A stretch of 13,342 nucleotides of DNA from Oligosphaeraceae bacterium (GTDB lineage: Bacteria; Verrucomicrobiota; Lentisphaeria; Oligosphaerales; Oligosphaeraceae), in assembly GCA_012515455.1 (NCBI GenBank), contig JAAYYJ010000115.1:1-13342 (forward strand), given 5' to 3'. Below the pieces are notes generated by a model. It did not search any database. It was not told the origin of the DNA and saw only the letters and a program-made list of their open reading frames with translations. Made by a program: the position numbers and the translations under genes. This document shows, one piece after another, positions 5,973-13,342 of the stretch (positions are counted from its first letter, which is position 1; the number at the start of each line of letters is the position of its first letter).

Positions 5973-7610
5973 ATGTGCGAATATCTATTGTTGTTGGACA
6001 GCGCCTTAATCAATTCAGAGCTGCCCTTTGTTATTGTTATCATCATCATGCTGGCGGTCATCATCTTTTGGATTTGGAAGCAGAGCCGCAGCCAGGGCCG
6101 GGGCGGTGACCGGGCCGGGGCTCAGTCTGAGGCAGAGAAGATCATCGCTGCTGCCCAGGAGGAAGCCACACAGGTTCGCCGCCGGGTGCAGCAGGAAGGC
6201 GAGGTCTTGCTGAAGGAAGCCCAGATCAAAGCCAAAGAAACCGTCCTGGCGGCCAAAGACGAGTTCGAGGCTTCCTGCAAACAGCACCGCCGGGAATTGC
6301 AGAAGAACGAGGAGCGCCTGACGGCCAAGGAAGACAATCTGGACAAGCGCCTGGCCCAGCTGGAGTCCCGTTTGGAGGAACTGGACAAGCGGGATCAGGA
6401 GTTGAAGCTGCAGTCAGAGAATCTGCGTACCAAGCAGGAAGAATTGAAGGCCAAGCTCAATCAGCAGATTGTGGAGCTGCAGCGGGTGGCCAATCTTTCG
6501 GAAGAGGAAGCCCGGCAGATACTTCTGGATCGTCTGGAGGAGTCTCTGGAGAATGAGCGCGGTCTGCTGATCCGCCGTTATCAGGAGGAGAACAAGCAGC
6601 GTCTGATCCAGGAGTCACAAGTGATTATGGTTGGGGCGATGCAGCGTTATGCCGGTGACTGTGCCTATGAGCGCACCACCTCCACCATCCCCCTGCCGAA
6701 CGAGGACATGAAAGGGCGCATCATCGGCCGTGAGGGCCGGAACATCCGCACCATTGAGGCCGCCACCGGGTGCAGCATCTTGATTGATGACACTCCGGAA
6801 GCAGTGGTTATTTCCTGTTTTGATCCGGTACGCCGGGAGATTGCCCGCATCACCATGGAGCGTCTGGTGGCGGACGGGCGCATTCACCCGGCCCGGGTGG
6901 AAGAGATTGTCAACAAAGTCCGCAAGGAAGTGGAGGGGGAGATTCAGAAAGCCGGTCAGGAGACCATCGAGAAGCTGGGCATCGCCCGCCTGCGCCCCAA
7001 TATCGTCAGCCTCCTGGGGCGCCTGAAGTACCGCTACAGCTTTTCCCAGAATGTCCTGATGCACTCGATTGAGGTTGCCACCATGATGGGGGCGATTGCC
7101 GCCCAGATTGGTTTGGACGAACGCAAGGCCAAGCGTGCGGGGCTGCTGCATGACATCGGCAAGGCGGTCGATCACGAAGTAGAGGGCTCGCATGCGGCCA
7201 TCGGCGCAGACCTGCTCAAGCGTGCAGGCGAGGAAGAGGATATTGTCAACGCGGTGGCAGCGCATCATGAAGAAGCAGAGAAAACCAGCCTGATGGCGAT
7301 TCTGGTGCAGATTTGCGACACCCTGAGCGCCAGCCGTCCCGGGGCGCGTTCCGAGACCACCGAGTTGTATCTGCGGCGTCTGGAGCAGCTGGAGAGCATC
7401 GGCAATGCCTTCGAGGGGGTGGAGAATTGCTTTGCCATTCAGGCCGGGCGGGAGCTGCGGGTGATTGTTCAGCCCGAGCGGATCAGCGAGAATGCGGCGG
7501 CAGTGATGGCCCGGGAGATGGCTGAGCGCATTGAGAAAGAGATGCGTTATCCGGGGCAGATCCGGGTTTCCGTGATTCGCGAGACCCGTTCCATTGACTA
7601 CGCCAAGTAA
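5973..7610 (+). CDS. rny: Ribonuclease Y
   Basis: A 545-residue membrane-anchored endoribonuclease that starts mRNA decay. Domains in order: one N-terminal membrane segment (about 19-36, FVIVIIIMLAVIIFWIW), a long charged coiled coil (about 50-210), a KH RNA-binding domain with the loop GRIIGREGRN (248-257), and an HD phosphohydrolase domain. Metal-binding residues are visible: His364, His393-Asp394 (LLHDIGK), His401 and the HH pair at 431-432 (AAHHEEAEK). The C-terminal block RVSVIRETRSIDYAK is typical of the family. It is slightly longer than the roughly 520 residues common elsewhere, with the excess at the N-terminus and in the coiled coil. AGAAGGAA precedes the ATG. Likely co-transcribed with fcl and ended by a hairpin about 30 bases past the stop. 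Confidence 0.97.
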   Translation: MCEYLLLLDSALINSELPFVIVIIIMLAVIIFWIWKQSRSQGRGGDRAGAQSEAEKIIAAAQEEATQVRRRVQQEGEVLLKEAQIKAKETVLAAKDEFEASCKQHRRELQKNEERLTAKEDNLDKRLAQLESRLEELDKRDQELKLQSENLRTKQEELKAKLNQQIVELQRVANLSEEEARQILLDRLEESLENERGLLIRRYQEENKQRLIQESQVIMVGAMQRYAGDCAYERTTSTIPLPNEDMKGRIIGREGRNIRTIEAATGCSILIDDTPEAVVISCFDPVRREIARITMERLVADGRIHPARVEEIVNKVRKEVEGEIQKAGQETIEKLGIARLRPNIVSLLGRLKYRYSFSQNVLMHSIEVATMMGAIAAQIGLDERKAKRAGLLHDIGKAVDHEVEGSHAAIGADLLKRAGEEEDIVNAVAAHHEEAEKTSLMAILVQICDTLSASRPGARSETTELYLRRLEQLESIGNAFEGVENCFAIQAGRELRVIVQPERISENAAAVMAREMAERIEKEMRYPGQIRVSVIRETRSIDYAK

Positions 7611-7639
7611 CCGCTGCCGCGAACACGAGCCGGCGGCCG

Positions 7640-7664
7640 TCAGCGCTGATGCAGCGCTGATTTT
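7640..7664 (+). terminator. Probable terminator after rny
   Basis: TCAGCGCTG (7640-7648) and CAGCGCTGA (7652-7660) form a perfect 9-bp stem with a 3-base ATG loop, followed by TTTT. The T-run is short, so termination may be partial. It is built from two adjacent copies of CAGCGCTGA, itself nearly palindromic. Confidence 0.65.
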
Positions 7665-7702
7665 GCGAATTTCGTCAGCAACAACTGTTTCAGAAAGCAC
7701 TT

Positions 7703-9811
7703 ATGACGGAAAAGAATTACGATTTCAAACAGCGGATGCGAGTGGTTCACCTACCTGACCGGCGCGATTTTGCGGTGCGGGCGGGTGTAGATGAGGTTCT
7801 TCTGGACGACAGCTGGACGATTGTCCTGGCGGATGATTTTGGCCGGGGCGGTCACAAGGCGGCGGCGGACTTCCAGGATTATCTCGGGGTCAGCATGTCC
7901 TTGCCTCTGCGCCTGTGCAGCGGTAAGGATGCGATTTCAGGGCCGGTCCTGCGTCTCTGCGCGGTTCCGGAATTACGCCAGGGCTCGTTTCAGTTGCGGG
8001 TCAGCGGGACGGAGATTATCCTTGGTGCCAGTGATTTAGCCGGGCTCTGGAATGGGGTGGTTTATCTTGAGGACTGCATGAATTTGCAGTCGGCGCCGGT
8101 TTTGCCGCTGGGCGAACAGAAGCGCGAGCAGCTGATTCGCGGTCGGCGGGTGCACTCCGGTTGCGGCATTGACGATTATCCGGACTGGCAGTTGAATGCG
8201 ATCATCCACGCCGGCTTCAACATCATTGAGATTTTTGTCAAGGATTTCGGGGTGACTGCAGCCGGTCATTGTGACATCAATGACCTGATTGACCGGGCTG
8301 AGGAATATGGCCTGGGCACCTTTCTGTACAACTACCTGCCCAGTTACAAGCATCCGGATGAACCAGATGCGGAGGCTTTTTTTGATTCCATCTACGGTGA
8401 GCTGTTCCGGCGCTATCCCAAGGCCATAGGCTTGGGCCTCTGCGGCGAATCCCTGGAGTTCCCCAGCAAGGACCCAGCCACCACCGGCAAGCGCTGGCGC
8501 GAGAGCATGAAAGATGGCATTCCCGACACCCGTCCGAGTCCCGGCTGGTGGCCCTGCCAGGACTACCCGGCCTATCTTGACTGCATTCGCCGGGCAGTCA
8601 AGCGGGTTAAGCCGGAGGCGGAGATCATCTTCAACACCTACAACTGGGGCTGGGCGGACAACCAGATGCGGCGGAAATTTCTGGAGAACCTGCATCCTGA
8701 TTTCACCGTCCAGATCACCTTCGAGATTTTCAAGCAGAATCGCATTGACGGCCTGTGCTGTCCGGTGATGGACTATACGATTTCGGCCACCGAGCCGGGC
8801 TATTACTTCACCAGCGAGTGTGAGAATGCCAAGGCCACCGGGCACCGCATCAGCTCCACCACCAACAGCATCGGCTCGAGCTGGGATTTCGGCTGCGTTC
8901 CCTACGTCCCCACGCCCTATCGCTGGATTGAGCGTTTCCGGCATTTGAACCATGCCTTGTCCGCCTGGGGTGTGGACATGCATTACGAGACGCATCATTA
9001 TGGCTGGTGGCCCAATGCGGTGATTGATTTGCGCAAAGCCAATGCCTGGTCGCCGCGGGAGGAAGACCTGGAGGGCCTGCTGGCCAGGATTGCGGTGCGT
9101 GACTATGGTCAGGCCAGCAGTGCGGCGGTTTTGTCCGCCTGGCGTTTCTGGAGTCAGGCGATGGATTTCTATGTCGCCTCGAACGAGGATCAGTACGGCC
9201 CCTGGCGGGTTGGCCCAGCCTATCCTTTGATCTTTCAGCCCAACATCACCCGCACCATGGGGGGCAAGGAAATCCAGTTCCCGACCGCTCCCGGAGCGCA
9301 TTTCGGGCACCGGATTGTCAAGACACTGTACCAGCCCTACGAGAATGAGAGTCAGACTCCCGGTCCGTTGCGCTATCCCAAGGAGATCAAGCGACTGGAG
9401 CAGATGCGGAGCTTATGGGAGCAAGGTCTATCAGTCTTGCGCAGCAGCCTGGAGCAGATGCCGGCGAACAAGCTTGACAATGGCCGGCGTCTGCTGGCCC
9501 TGGGTGAGTTCATTTATCATTCTGTGATTACCACTACCACGGTAAAGCGGTGGTGGCTGCTGAATACCCGTCTGCTGGCGTCTTCTGATTCGGCTGAGAT
9601 GCTGGCGATTCTGGATCAGCTGGTCTCCCTGGCGGAAGCGGAAATTGCGAATGCCCGGGCGACGATTCCGGCGGTGGAGCTTGATTCCCGCCTGGGATGG
9701 GAGCCCAGCATGGAGTACGTCTGCGACAAGTGGCATTTGGAATGGAAAGTCCGGCAGGTGGAGAGTGCTCTGCGGGAGATTGCTTTGTATCGCAAGATGC
9801 TGGAATTATAA
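7703..9811 (+). CDS. Uncharacterised glycoside hydrolase-like protein (GH20/GH67-like)
   Basis: A 702-residue protein without signal peptide or membrane segment, so probably cytoplasmic. Residues about 38-125 resemble the small alpha/beta domain that precedes the barrel in GH20 hexosaminidases and GH67 glucuronidases: an ADDFGRGGHKAAADFQDYL helix and the strand-turn EIILGASDLAGLWNGVVYLED (roughly 104-124). The following region (about 148-450) reads like a TIM barrel, starting RGRRVHSGCGIDDYPDWQLN. Candidate acidic residues are Glu249 (LGLCGESLEF), Glu341 (ITFEIF) and Glu429 (MHYETHHYGWWP). The last 200 residues are helical. I do not recognise a characterised family. The ATG has only a weak AGAAAG ahead of it. 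pyrD follows after 21 bases, so the two are probably on one transcript. It likely acts on an imported saccharide; the substrate is unknown. Confidence 0.6.
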   Translation: MTEKNYDFKQRMRVVHLPDRRDFAVRAGVDEVLLDDSWTIVLADDFGRGGHKAAADFQDYLGVSMSLPLRLCSGKDAISGPVLRLCAVPELRQGSFQLRVSGTEIILGASDLAGLWNGVVYLEDCMNLQSAPVLPLGEQKREQLIRGRRVHSGCGIDDYPDWQLNAIIHAGFNIIEIFVKDFGVTAAGHCDINDLIDRAEEYGLGTFLYNYLPSYKHPDEPDAEAFFDSIYGELFRRYPKAIGLGLCGESLEFPSKDPATTGKRWRESMKDGIPDTRPSPGWWPCQDYPAYLDCIRRAVKRVKPEAEIIFNTYNWGWADNQMRRKFLENLHPDFTVQITFEIFKQNRIDGLCCPVMDYTISATEPGYYFTSECENAKATGHRISSTTNSIGSSWDFGCVPYVPTPYRWIERFRHLNHALSAWGVDMHYETHHYGWWPNAVIDLRKANAWSPREEDLEGLLARIAVRDYGQASSAAVLSAWRFWSQAMDFYVASNEDQYGPWRVGPAYPLIFQPNITRTMGGKEIQFPTAPGAHFGHRIVKTLYQPYENESQTPGPLRYPKEIKRLEQMRSLWEQGLSVLRSSLEQMPANKLDNGRRLLALGEFIYHSVITTTTVKRWWLLNTRLLASSDSAEMLAILDQLVSLAEAEIANARATIPAVELDSRLGWEPSMEYVCDKWHLEWKVRQVESALREIALYRKMLEL

Positions 9812-9832
9812 GGGAAGGGATTGTGGTTTGCC

Positions 9833-10756
9833 ATGGCGGATATCTCGGTTGATCTAGGCGGCATCAAGTTAGGCAATCCGGTCATCGCCGCTTCGGGGGC
9901 CTTCGGCTACGGTGCGGAGTATCAGGACCTGCTGCCGTTTTCCCGGCTTGGGGCCATCACGGTCAAAGGCGTCTCGCCCTTCCCCTCGGACGGCAACCGT
10001 ACTCCGCGGGCAGTCGAGGTCTACGGCGGGATGCTCAACGCCATCGGGCTGCAGAATCCCGGCCTCGACAAATTCATTTCCGAGCCGCAGTATCTGCCGT
10101 TTTTGCGCACCCTGCCCTGCCCGGTAATAGTGAACATCTGGGGAAAAACCATTTCCCAGTATGCCGAGGTAGCCGAGCGTCTGGAAGCCGAGAAAGCGGG
10201 CATTGCGGCCTTGGAGATCAACATCTCCTGTCCGAATATCAAGGAAGGGGGGATTGCCTTTGGTACCGATCTGCAGCAGGCCGCTGCGGTAGTGTCGGCG
10301 GTCCGGGCGGTCACCGCCCTGCCCCTGATCACGAAACTCAGTCCGAATGTCAGCCGGGTCGGCGATTTCGCCCGCTGTGTAGTTGATCACGGCAGTGATA
10401 TGATTTCACTGATCAACACCATCCCCGCTCTGGCGATTGACCTGGAGACCCGCCGGCCCCGCCTGGCGAATATCACCGGCGGCTACAGCGGCCCGGGCAT
10501 CAAGCCCATCGCTCTGCGCATGGTCTACGAAGCCCGCCGGGCGGTATCGGTGCCCATTATCGGCATGGGCGGCATCCGGGACGCCGCGGATGCACTGGAA
10601 TTTATGGTCGCCGGGGCCAATGCGGTAGCGGTCGGCACTGCGATATTCAGCAACCCCATGTGCCTGCTGGAGATTCCTGCCGGGATCAGCGCCTGGCTGG
10701 ACCGGCACGGCTGCAGCAGTGTGAATGAGATTGTGGACACTCTGGTCACCGGCTGA
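9833..10756 (+). CDS. pyrD: Dihydroorotate dehydrogenase, class 1 (1B-like)
   Basis: A 307-residue cytosolic flavoprotein that oxidises dihydroorotate to orotate in pyrimidine synthesis. The N-terminus ADISVDLGGIKLGNPVIAASG and GGMLNAIGLQNPG (65-77) are family blocks. The catalytic base is Cys133 in NISCPN, which marks class 1 rather than the membrane-bound class 2 enzyme (Ser). NTIPALAIDLETRRPRL followed by GGYSGPGIKPIAL is the pattern of class 1B, and GMGGIRDAADALEFM is the phosphate-binding loop. Class 1B normally works with the PyrK iron-sulfur flavoprotein; no pyrK lies in the window. The ATG at 9833 matches the usual family start. An in-frame TTG at 9821 would add four residues and is possible because AAGGGAAGGGA lies just before it. 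Confidence 0.95.
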   Translation: MADISVDLGGIKLGNPVIAASGAFGYGAEYQDLLPFSRLGAITVKGVSPFPSDGNRTPRAVEVYGGMLNAIGLQNPGLDKFISEPQYLPFLRTLPCPVIVNIWGKTISQYAEVAERLEAEKAGIAALEINISCPNIKEGGIAFGTDLQQAAAVVSAVRAVTALPLITKLSPNVSRVGDFARCVVDHGSDMISLINTIPALAIDLETRRPRLANITGGYSGPGIKPIALRMVYEARRAVSVPIIGMGGIRDAADALEFMVAGANAVAVGTAIFSNPMCLLEIPAGISAWLDRHGCSSVNEIVDTLVTG

Positions 10757-10852
10757 GAAGTCGGCCGCCGCTTATCCGGAGTGTCCAGACAGGCATGCTT
10801 GCCACCCGGCCCGCCCCGCGGCAGGTGCAGCCGCAACCCTGGTGCCCTGATC

Positions 10853-11986
10853 ATGAAAATTATCTTTGCTCCAGATTCGTTCAAGGGCAGCATCCGCAGT
10901 CCCGAGGTCTGCGAAATCTTGTTGCGCGCCTTCCAGGAAAAACTCCCCGGGGCAGAATTTTGCTGTGTGCCGCTGGCTGATGGCGGCGAGGGGACGGTGG
11001 CGGCGGTGCTGGCGGCCCGGACGGGAGAGCTTCGCGAAGCCGGGGTGCATGATCCGCTGGGACGCCCGATCAGGGCACAGTATGCATTTTTCCCGGAAAG
11101 CGGCCAGGCGGTGCTGGAAATGGCCAGTGCCAGCGGGCTGGAACTGCTCTCTGCCGCAGAGCGCAATCCGCTGCTCACCAGCACCTACGGCAGTGGTGAG
11201 CTGATTCGGGCGGCAATAGCGGCCGGGGCCAGGGATATTATCATGGGCATTGGCGGCAGCGCGACCGTGGACGGTGGTGCCGGCCTGGTGCAAGCGCTGG
11301 GGGCCAGGCTGCTGGATGCCTCCGGGCAAGATTTGCCGCCTGGCGGGGGGATGCTGGAGCGCTTGGCCAGCGTAGCGGCCGGGGAATTGCCGGCTCTCTG
11401 CCGGGGGGTAAGTATCAAAGTCGCCTGCGATGTGACCAATCCACTGCTGGGAGTGACAGGTGCGGCAACAGTATTCGGGCCGCAGAAAGGCGCCAGCCCG
11501 GCGATGGTCCGCAGTCTGGAAAATGGCTTGCGGCGCTGGAGTGAAAAAGTATCTGCAGCCGGGTTGGCGGACAGGTCGGATCAGCCTGGTGACGGCGCGG
11601 CCGGCGGGGTCGGGTTCGCCCTGCGGGCATTTCTGGGCGGGCAGATGTGTTCCGGGGCCAGACTTATCGCCGATCTGGTGGGTCTGCCTGGACATCTGCA
11701 GCAGGCGGACTGGATCATCACCGGTGAAGGATGCACAGACGAGCAGACCTGTTATGGAAAACTGCCGGCTGTCGTATCCGAAATGGCTGCCGCGCAAGGC
11801 GTACCATGCATATTATTATCGGGCGCAGTCAAAGGCCCGCAAGCACTGTTGCGGCAAAAATTCACGGCCGTATTTTCCAGCTTGTCGGAGATCGGTTCAC
11901 TGGAGGCGGCACTGTTGCGGGCGCGGGAAAATCTCTATGACCGCGCCCTGGCCGTGGCTGCGCTGCTGGCGCCCCGCCCGGTCTGA
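10853..11986 (+). CDS. Glycerate kinase (GlxK/GarK family)
   Basis: A 377-residue kinase that phosphorylates D-glycerate (usually to 2-phosphoglycerate in this family), feeding glucarate, galactarate or glyoxylate breakdown into glycolysis. Diagnostic blocks: MKIIFAPDSFKGS at the start, PLADGGEGTV (40-49), GIGGSATVDGGAGLVQALG in the middle, CDVTNPLLG, and ITGEGCTDEQTCYGKLPAVV, which corresponds to the family's GEG-x-x-D-x-QT-x-x-GK-x-P. The length fits the family. The frame is open 24 codons upstream, but MKIIFAPDS is the family N-terminus, so the ATG at 10853 is chosen although the ribosome binding site is weak. It follows pyrD after 96 bases without a clear terminator and converges with the yhcH-like gene. 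Confidence 0.94.
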   Translation: MKIIFAPDSFKGSIRSPEVCEILLRAFQEKLPGAEFCCVPLADGGEGTVAAVLAARTGELREAGVHDPLGRPIRAQYAFFPESGQAVLEMASASGLELLSAAERNPLLTSTYGSGELIRAAIAAGARDIIMGIGGSATVDGGAGLVQALGARLLDASGQDLPPGGGMLERLASVAAGELPALCRGVSIKVACDVTNPLLGVTGAATVFGPQKGASPAMVRSLENGLRRWSEKVSAAGLADRSDQPGDGAAGGVGFALRAFLGGQMCSGARLIADLVGLPGHLQQADWIITGEGCTDEQTCYGKLPAVVSEMAAAQGVPCILLSGAVKGPQALLRQKFTAVFSSLSEIGSLEAALLRARENLYDRALAVAALLAPRPV

Positions 11987-12048
11987 TCCGGCGCCATAAT
12001 GGGTGCGCCCGCTGGCAGCCGGGGGCAGAAGCGGCCCTGGCGCTGCGG

Positions 12049-12495
12049 CTATTGGCAGCGTATTTTCATCACTGCTTTGCGGATGATTCCCTGCCCGCAG
12101 CAGGGAGCGTGGGCATCGCCGGGGAAAAAGACCGCGAAGCGTCCCGGCGCGACTGGGAACCAGGCGCTTACTGGTGCAGTCAGCAGGGCGCAGTCTTTTT
12201 CGCTATCGAAGGGTATGCCTGCGGGCAAGTCTGCCGCTGCGGTCCAGCCCATGATTTCCTGTCCTGACAGGACCATCTGCAGATCAATATAGCGGCGGTG
12301 ATATTCCAGCTTTGCGCCTTCCTGCGGATGCGCCTCGACCTCCATCACCGTCATATAGATGTCGTCGCCTTGAATCGACTGCCTCCCCAGAGGCAACCGG
12401 CGCAAATCCTGGACAGAGAGATACTGCAGACCCTTGGCAAACAGGGGACTGATGCCGGCGTACAAGGGCAGATTTTCCATGGTGTCGATAATCAT
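12049..12495 (-). CDS. YhcH/YjgK/YiaL family protein
   Basis: A 148-residue cytoplasmic protein of the YhcH/YjgK/YiaL (DUF386) family, small cupin-like jelly-roll proteins found in sialic acid and other sugar operons. Visible conserved residues are Glu64 and His66 in KLEYHRRYIDLQ, Asp71, Gln73, Glu80 (SGQE), and FFPGDAHAPCC (123-133) with Asp127 and His129. The acidic and His residues are the usual metal-site positions. GGAG lies about 8 bases before the ATG. It is convergent with glycerate kinase (62-base gap) and follows the MmcB-like gene on the same strand after 92 bases. A sugar-handling role such as anomer or lactone conversion is suggested by family context, not shown here. Confidence 0.92.
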   Translation of the reverse strand: MIIDTMENLPLYAGISPLFAKGLQYLSVQDLRRLPLGRQSIQGDDIYMTVMEVEAHPQEGAKLEYHRRYIDLQMVLSGQEIMGWTAAADLPAGIPFDSEKDCALLTAPVSAWFPVAPGRFAVFFPGDAHAPCCGQGIIRKAVMKIRCQ

Positions 12496-12572
12496 AGAGT
12501 GGCTCCAAGGTGTTCCTGATTAAATGCGGGCAGGCATGTACGCTGACTGCGGGCCCATGAGCATAGCCGGAT

Positions 12573-12600
12573 GCCGGAGAGCGCGGCTCAGAGCTCCGGC
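12573..12600 (-). repeat. GC-rich inverted repeat at the end of the MmcB-like gene
   Basis: GCCGGAG (12573-12579) and CTCCGGC (12594-12600) form a perfect 7-bp inverted repeat that spans the stop codon at 12588-12590; a smaller GAGC/GCTC pair lies inside. There is no T-run, so it may protect the 3' end or weaken transcription into the yhcH-like gene rather than end it. Confidence 0.35.
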
Positions 12601-13342
12601 TGGCGGCGGATTTTACGACTGCGGGCGGGCTGGACATAGCGCCAGCCCTGGGGCGTGATCTGCAGTCCCTGGGCCGCCGAGATGGTATTTCTGGACGCAA
12701 TCAGCATATTCTGGATCAGGTGCAGGCGTGCTTCCGGCAGGCATTCGTGTGCGGCGGCCTCACGCTGCACCTTGATTTCAAGGTTCTTGCTCGCGGTCAG
12801 CAACCCCCAGCCGGAAATAACTTCGTCTGCGGCGACCTCACCCTCCGGCACGGCCAGATACATCTCGTCAGCCACGCGGGTGCAGGCAATTTTGTGCAGG
12901 CGGGTGCCACGGTATAGGCTCTCCTCCAGGTTCCGTAGCCGGCGGCGCATTTGCTGATAATCCGCATTGGTAGATTTGGCATAATCCCAAAACGCGAATT
13001 CTTCGAAAAGCACATTCTCCTCGCGCAGATGCGGCTCGCTGCTGCGGATGGACTGCTCGGCCTGACGCATTTGCTCCCGCAGGGCGGCCAGCTCGGCGAG
13101 GATATCCTCGGGATGAGAGCATTCCGGCCAGCAGGCCTGACGATTTTCGGCGCAGAGCACCACTGCCGTGCACCGGGGAACAACCAGGTTCATCCCCAGG
13201 TTTTTATGCCGGCGTACGGACTGCCAGCAGGCCACCACATCAGCTTTCAAAGTCGCAGCCTTCAGGGGCACGTCCACGGCCCAGGCGTCGGGCTTGGCGG
13301 TGCAGTGCAGCCATTTCAGCACTGCCAAGCGCAAATTCCAGA
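12588..13342 (-). CDS. MmcB-like (PD-(D/E)XK-fold) protein, 5' end outside window
   Basis: At least 251 codons on the minus strand, open to the window edge. The first possible starts (TTG near 13334) lie within an open frame, so the true start is probably outside. The C-terminal part, VADEMYLAVPEGEVAADEVISGWGLL and then RLHLIQNMLIASRN, resembles the latter half of MmcB/DUF1052 proteins, a PD-(D/E)XK nuclease-fold family linked to DNA repair. The N-terminal VPLKAATLKADVVA matches the strand with the first acidic residue. Where the family has E-x-K followed by SR, this protein has TAVVLCAENR, so the catalytic Glu and Lys seem replaced by Leu and Ala. A charged helical stretch of roughly 70 residues (about 75-145) separates the two halves and contains HPEDILAELAALREQMRQAE. 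Assignment is by eye and moderate at best. Confidence 0.5.
   Translation of the reverse strand, partial: WNLRLAVLKWLHCTAKPDAWAVDVPLKAATLKADVVACWQSVRRHKNLGMNLVVPRCTAVVLCAENRQACWPECSHPEDILAELAALREQMRQAEQSIRSSEPHLREENVLFEEFAFWDYAKSTNADYQQMRRRLRNLEESLYRGTRLHKIACTRVADEMYLAVPEGEVAADEVISGWGLLTASKNLEIKVQREAAAHECLPEARLHLIQNMLIASRNTISAAQGLQITPQGWRYVQPARSRKIRRQPEL

Noticed and set aside
8036..9310. 424-codon minus-strand open frame
   Set aside because: It lies opposite the glycoside hydrolase-like gene and has shadow-type composition with no recognisable domain.
10772..11797. 341-codon minus-strand open frame
   Set aside because: It is antisense to glycerate kinase, whose motifs and length are unambiguous.

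Overview
The window is a chromosomal segment of a GC-rich bacterium, with no phage, transposon, plasmid or CRISPR signal. The gene repertoire points to the Lentisphaerae/Verrucomicrobiota area: a short RNA polymerase omega subunit, a Gfo/Idh/MocA oxidoreductase with a Cys-rich insert, an uncharacterised GH20/GH67-like glycoside hydrolase, and an fcl-rny gene pair. This placement is inferred from family resemblance only.

Left part (1-4540, minus strand). Reading along the minus strand, rpoZ comes first, with its own sigma70-like promoter and a strong intrinsic terminator. It is followed by a three-gene set: an MFS transporter, a GT4-type glycosyltransferase and a Gfo/Idh/MocA oxidoreductase. 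A compact hairpin follows, then tRNA-Leu(UAA) with an encoded CCA end and its own terminator. The rpoZ terminator lies directly against the first ATG of the MFS gene, which makes an internal TTG with a good Shine-Dalgarno sequence the better start.

Middle (4541-5324). About 780 bases hold no convincing protein gene. The right half (about 5092-5294) looks like a structured RNA driven by a plausible promoter. Its place just upstream of 5-formyltetrahydrofolate cyclo-ligase is the classic position of 6S RNA (ssrS), so it is called a candidate 6S RNA. The left half holds only small, doubtful reading frames.

Right part (5325-11986, plus strand). 5-formyltetrahydrofolate cyclo-ligase and RNase Y come first, then a perfect 9-bp hairpin that is probably a terminator. 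A second run follows: a large cytoplasmic GH20/GH67-like protein, class 1 dihydroorotate dehydrogenase (21-base gap) and glycerate kinase. Converging on these from the right edge, on the minus strand, are a YhcH/YjgK/YiaL family protein and a protein resembling MmcB-type PD-(D/E)XK nucleases, which runs off the window.

Taken together the segment mixes housekeeping functions (omega, RNase Y, folate, pyrimidine, tRNA) with carbohydrate functions (Gfo/Idh oxidoreductase, MFS, glycoside hydrolase, glycerate kinase, YhcH). This would suit a saccharide-degrading heterotroph.
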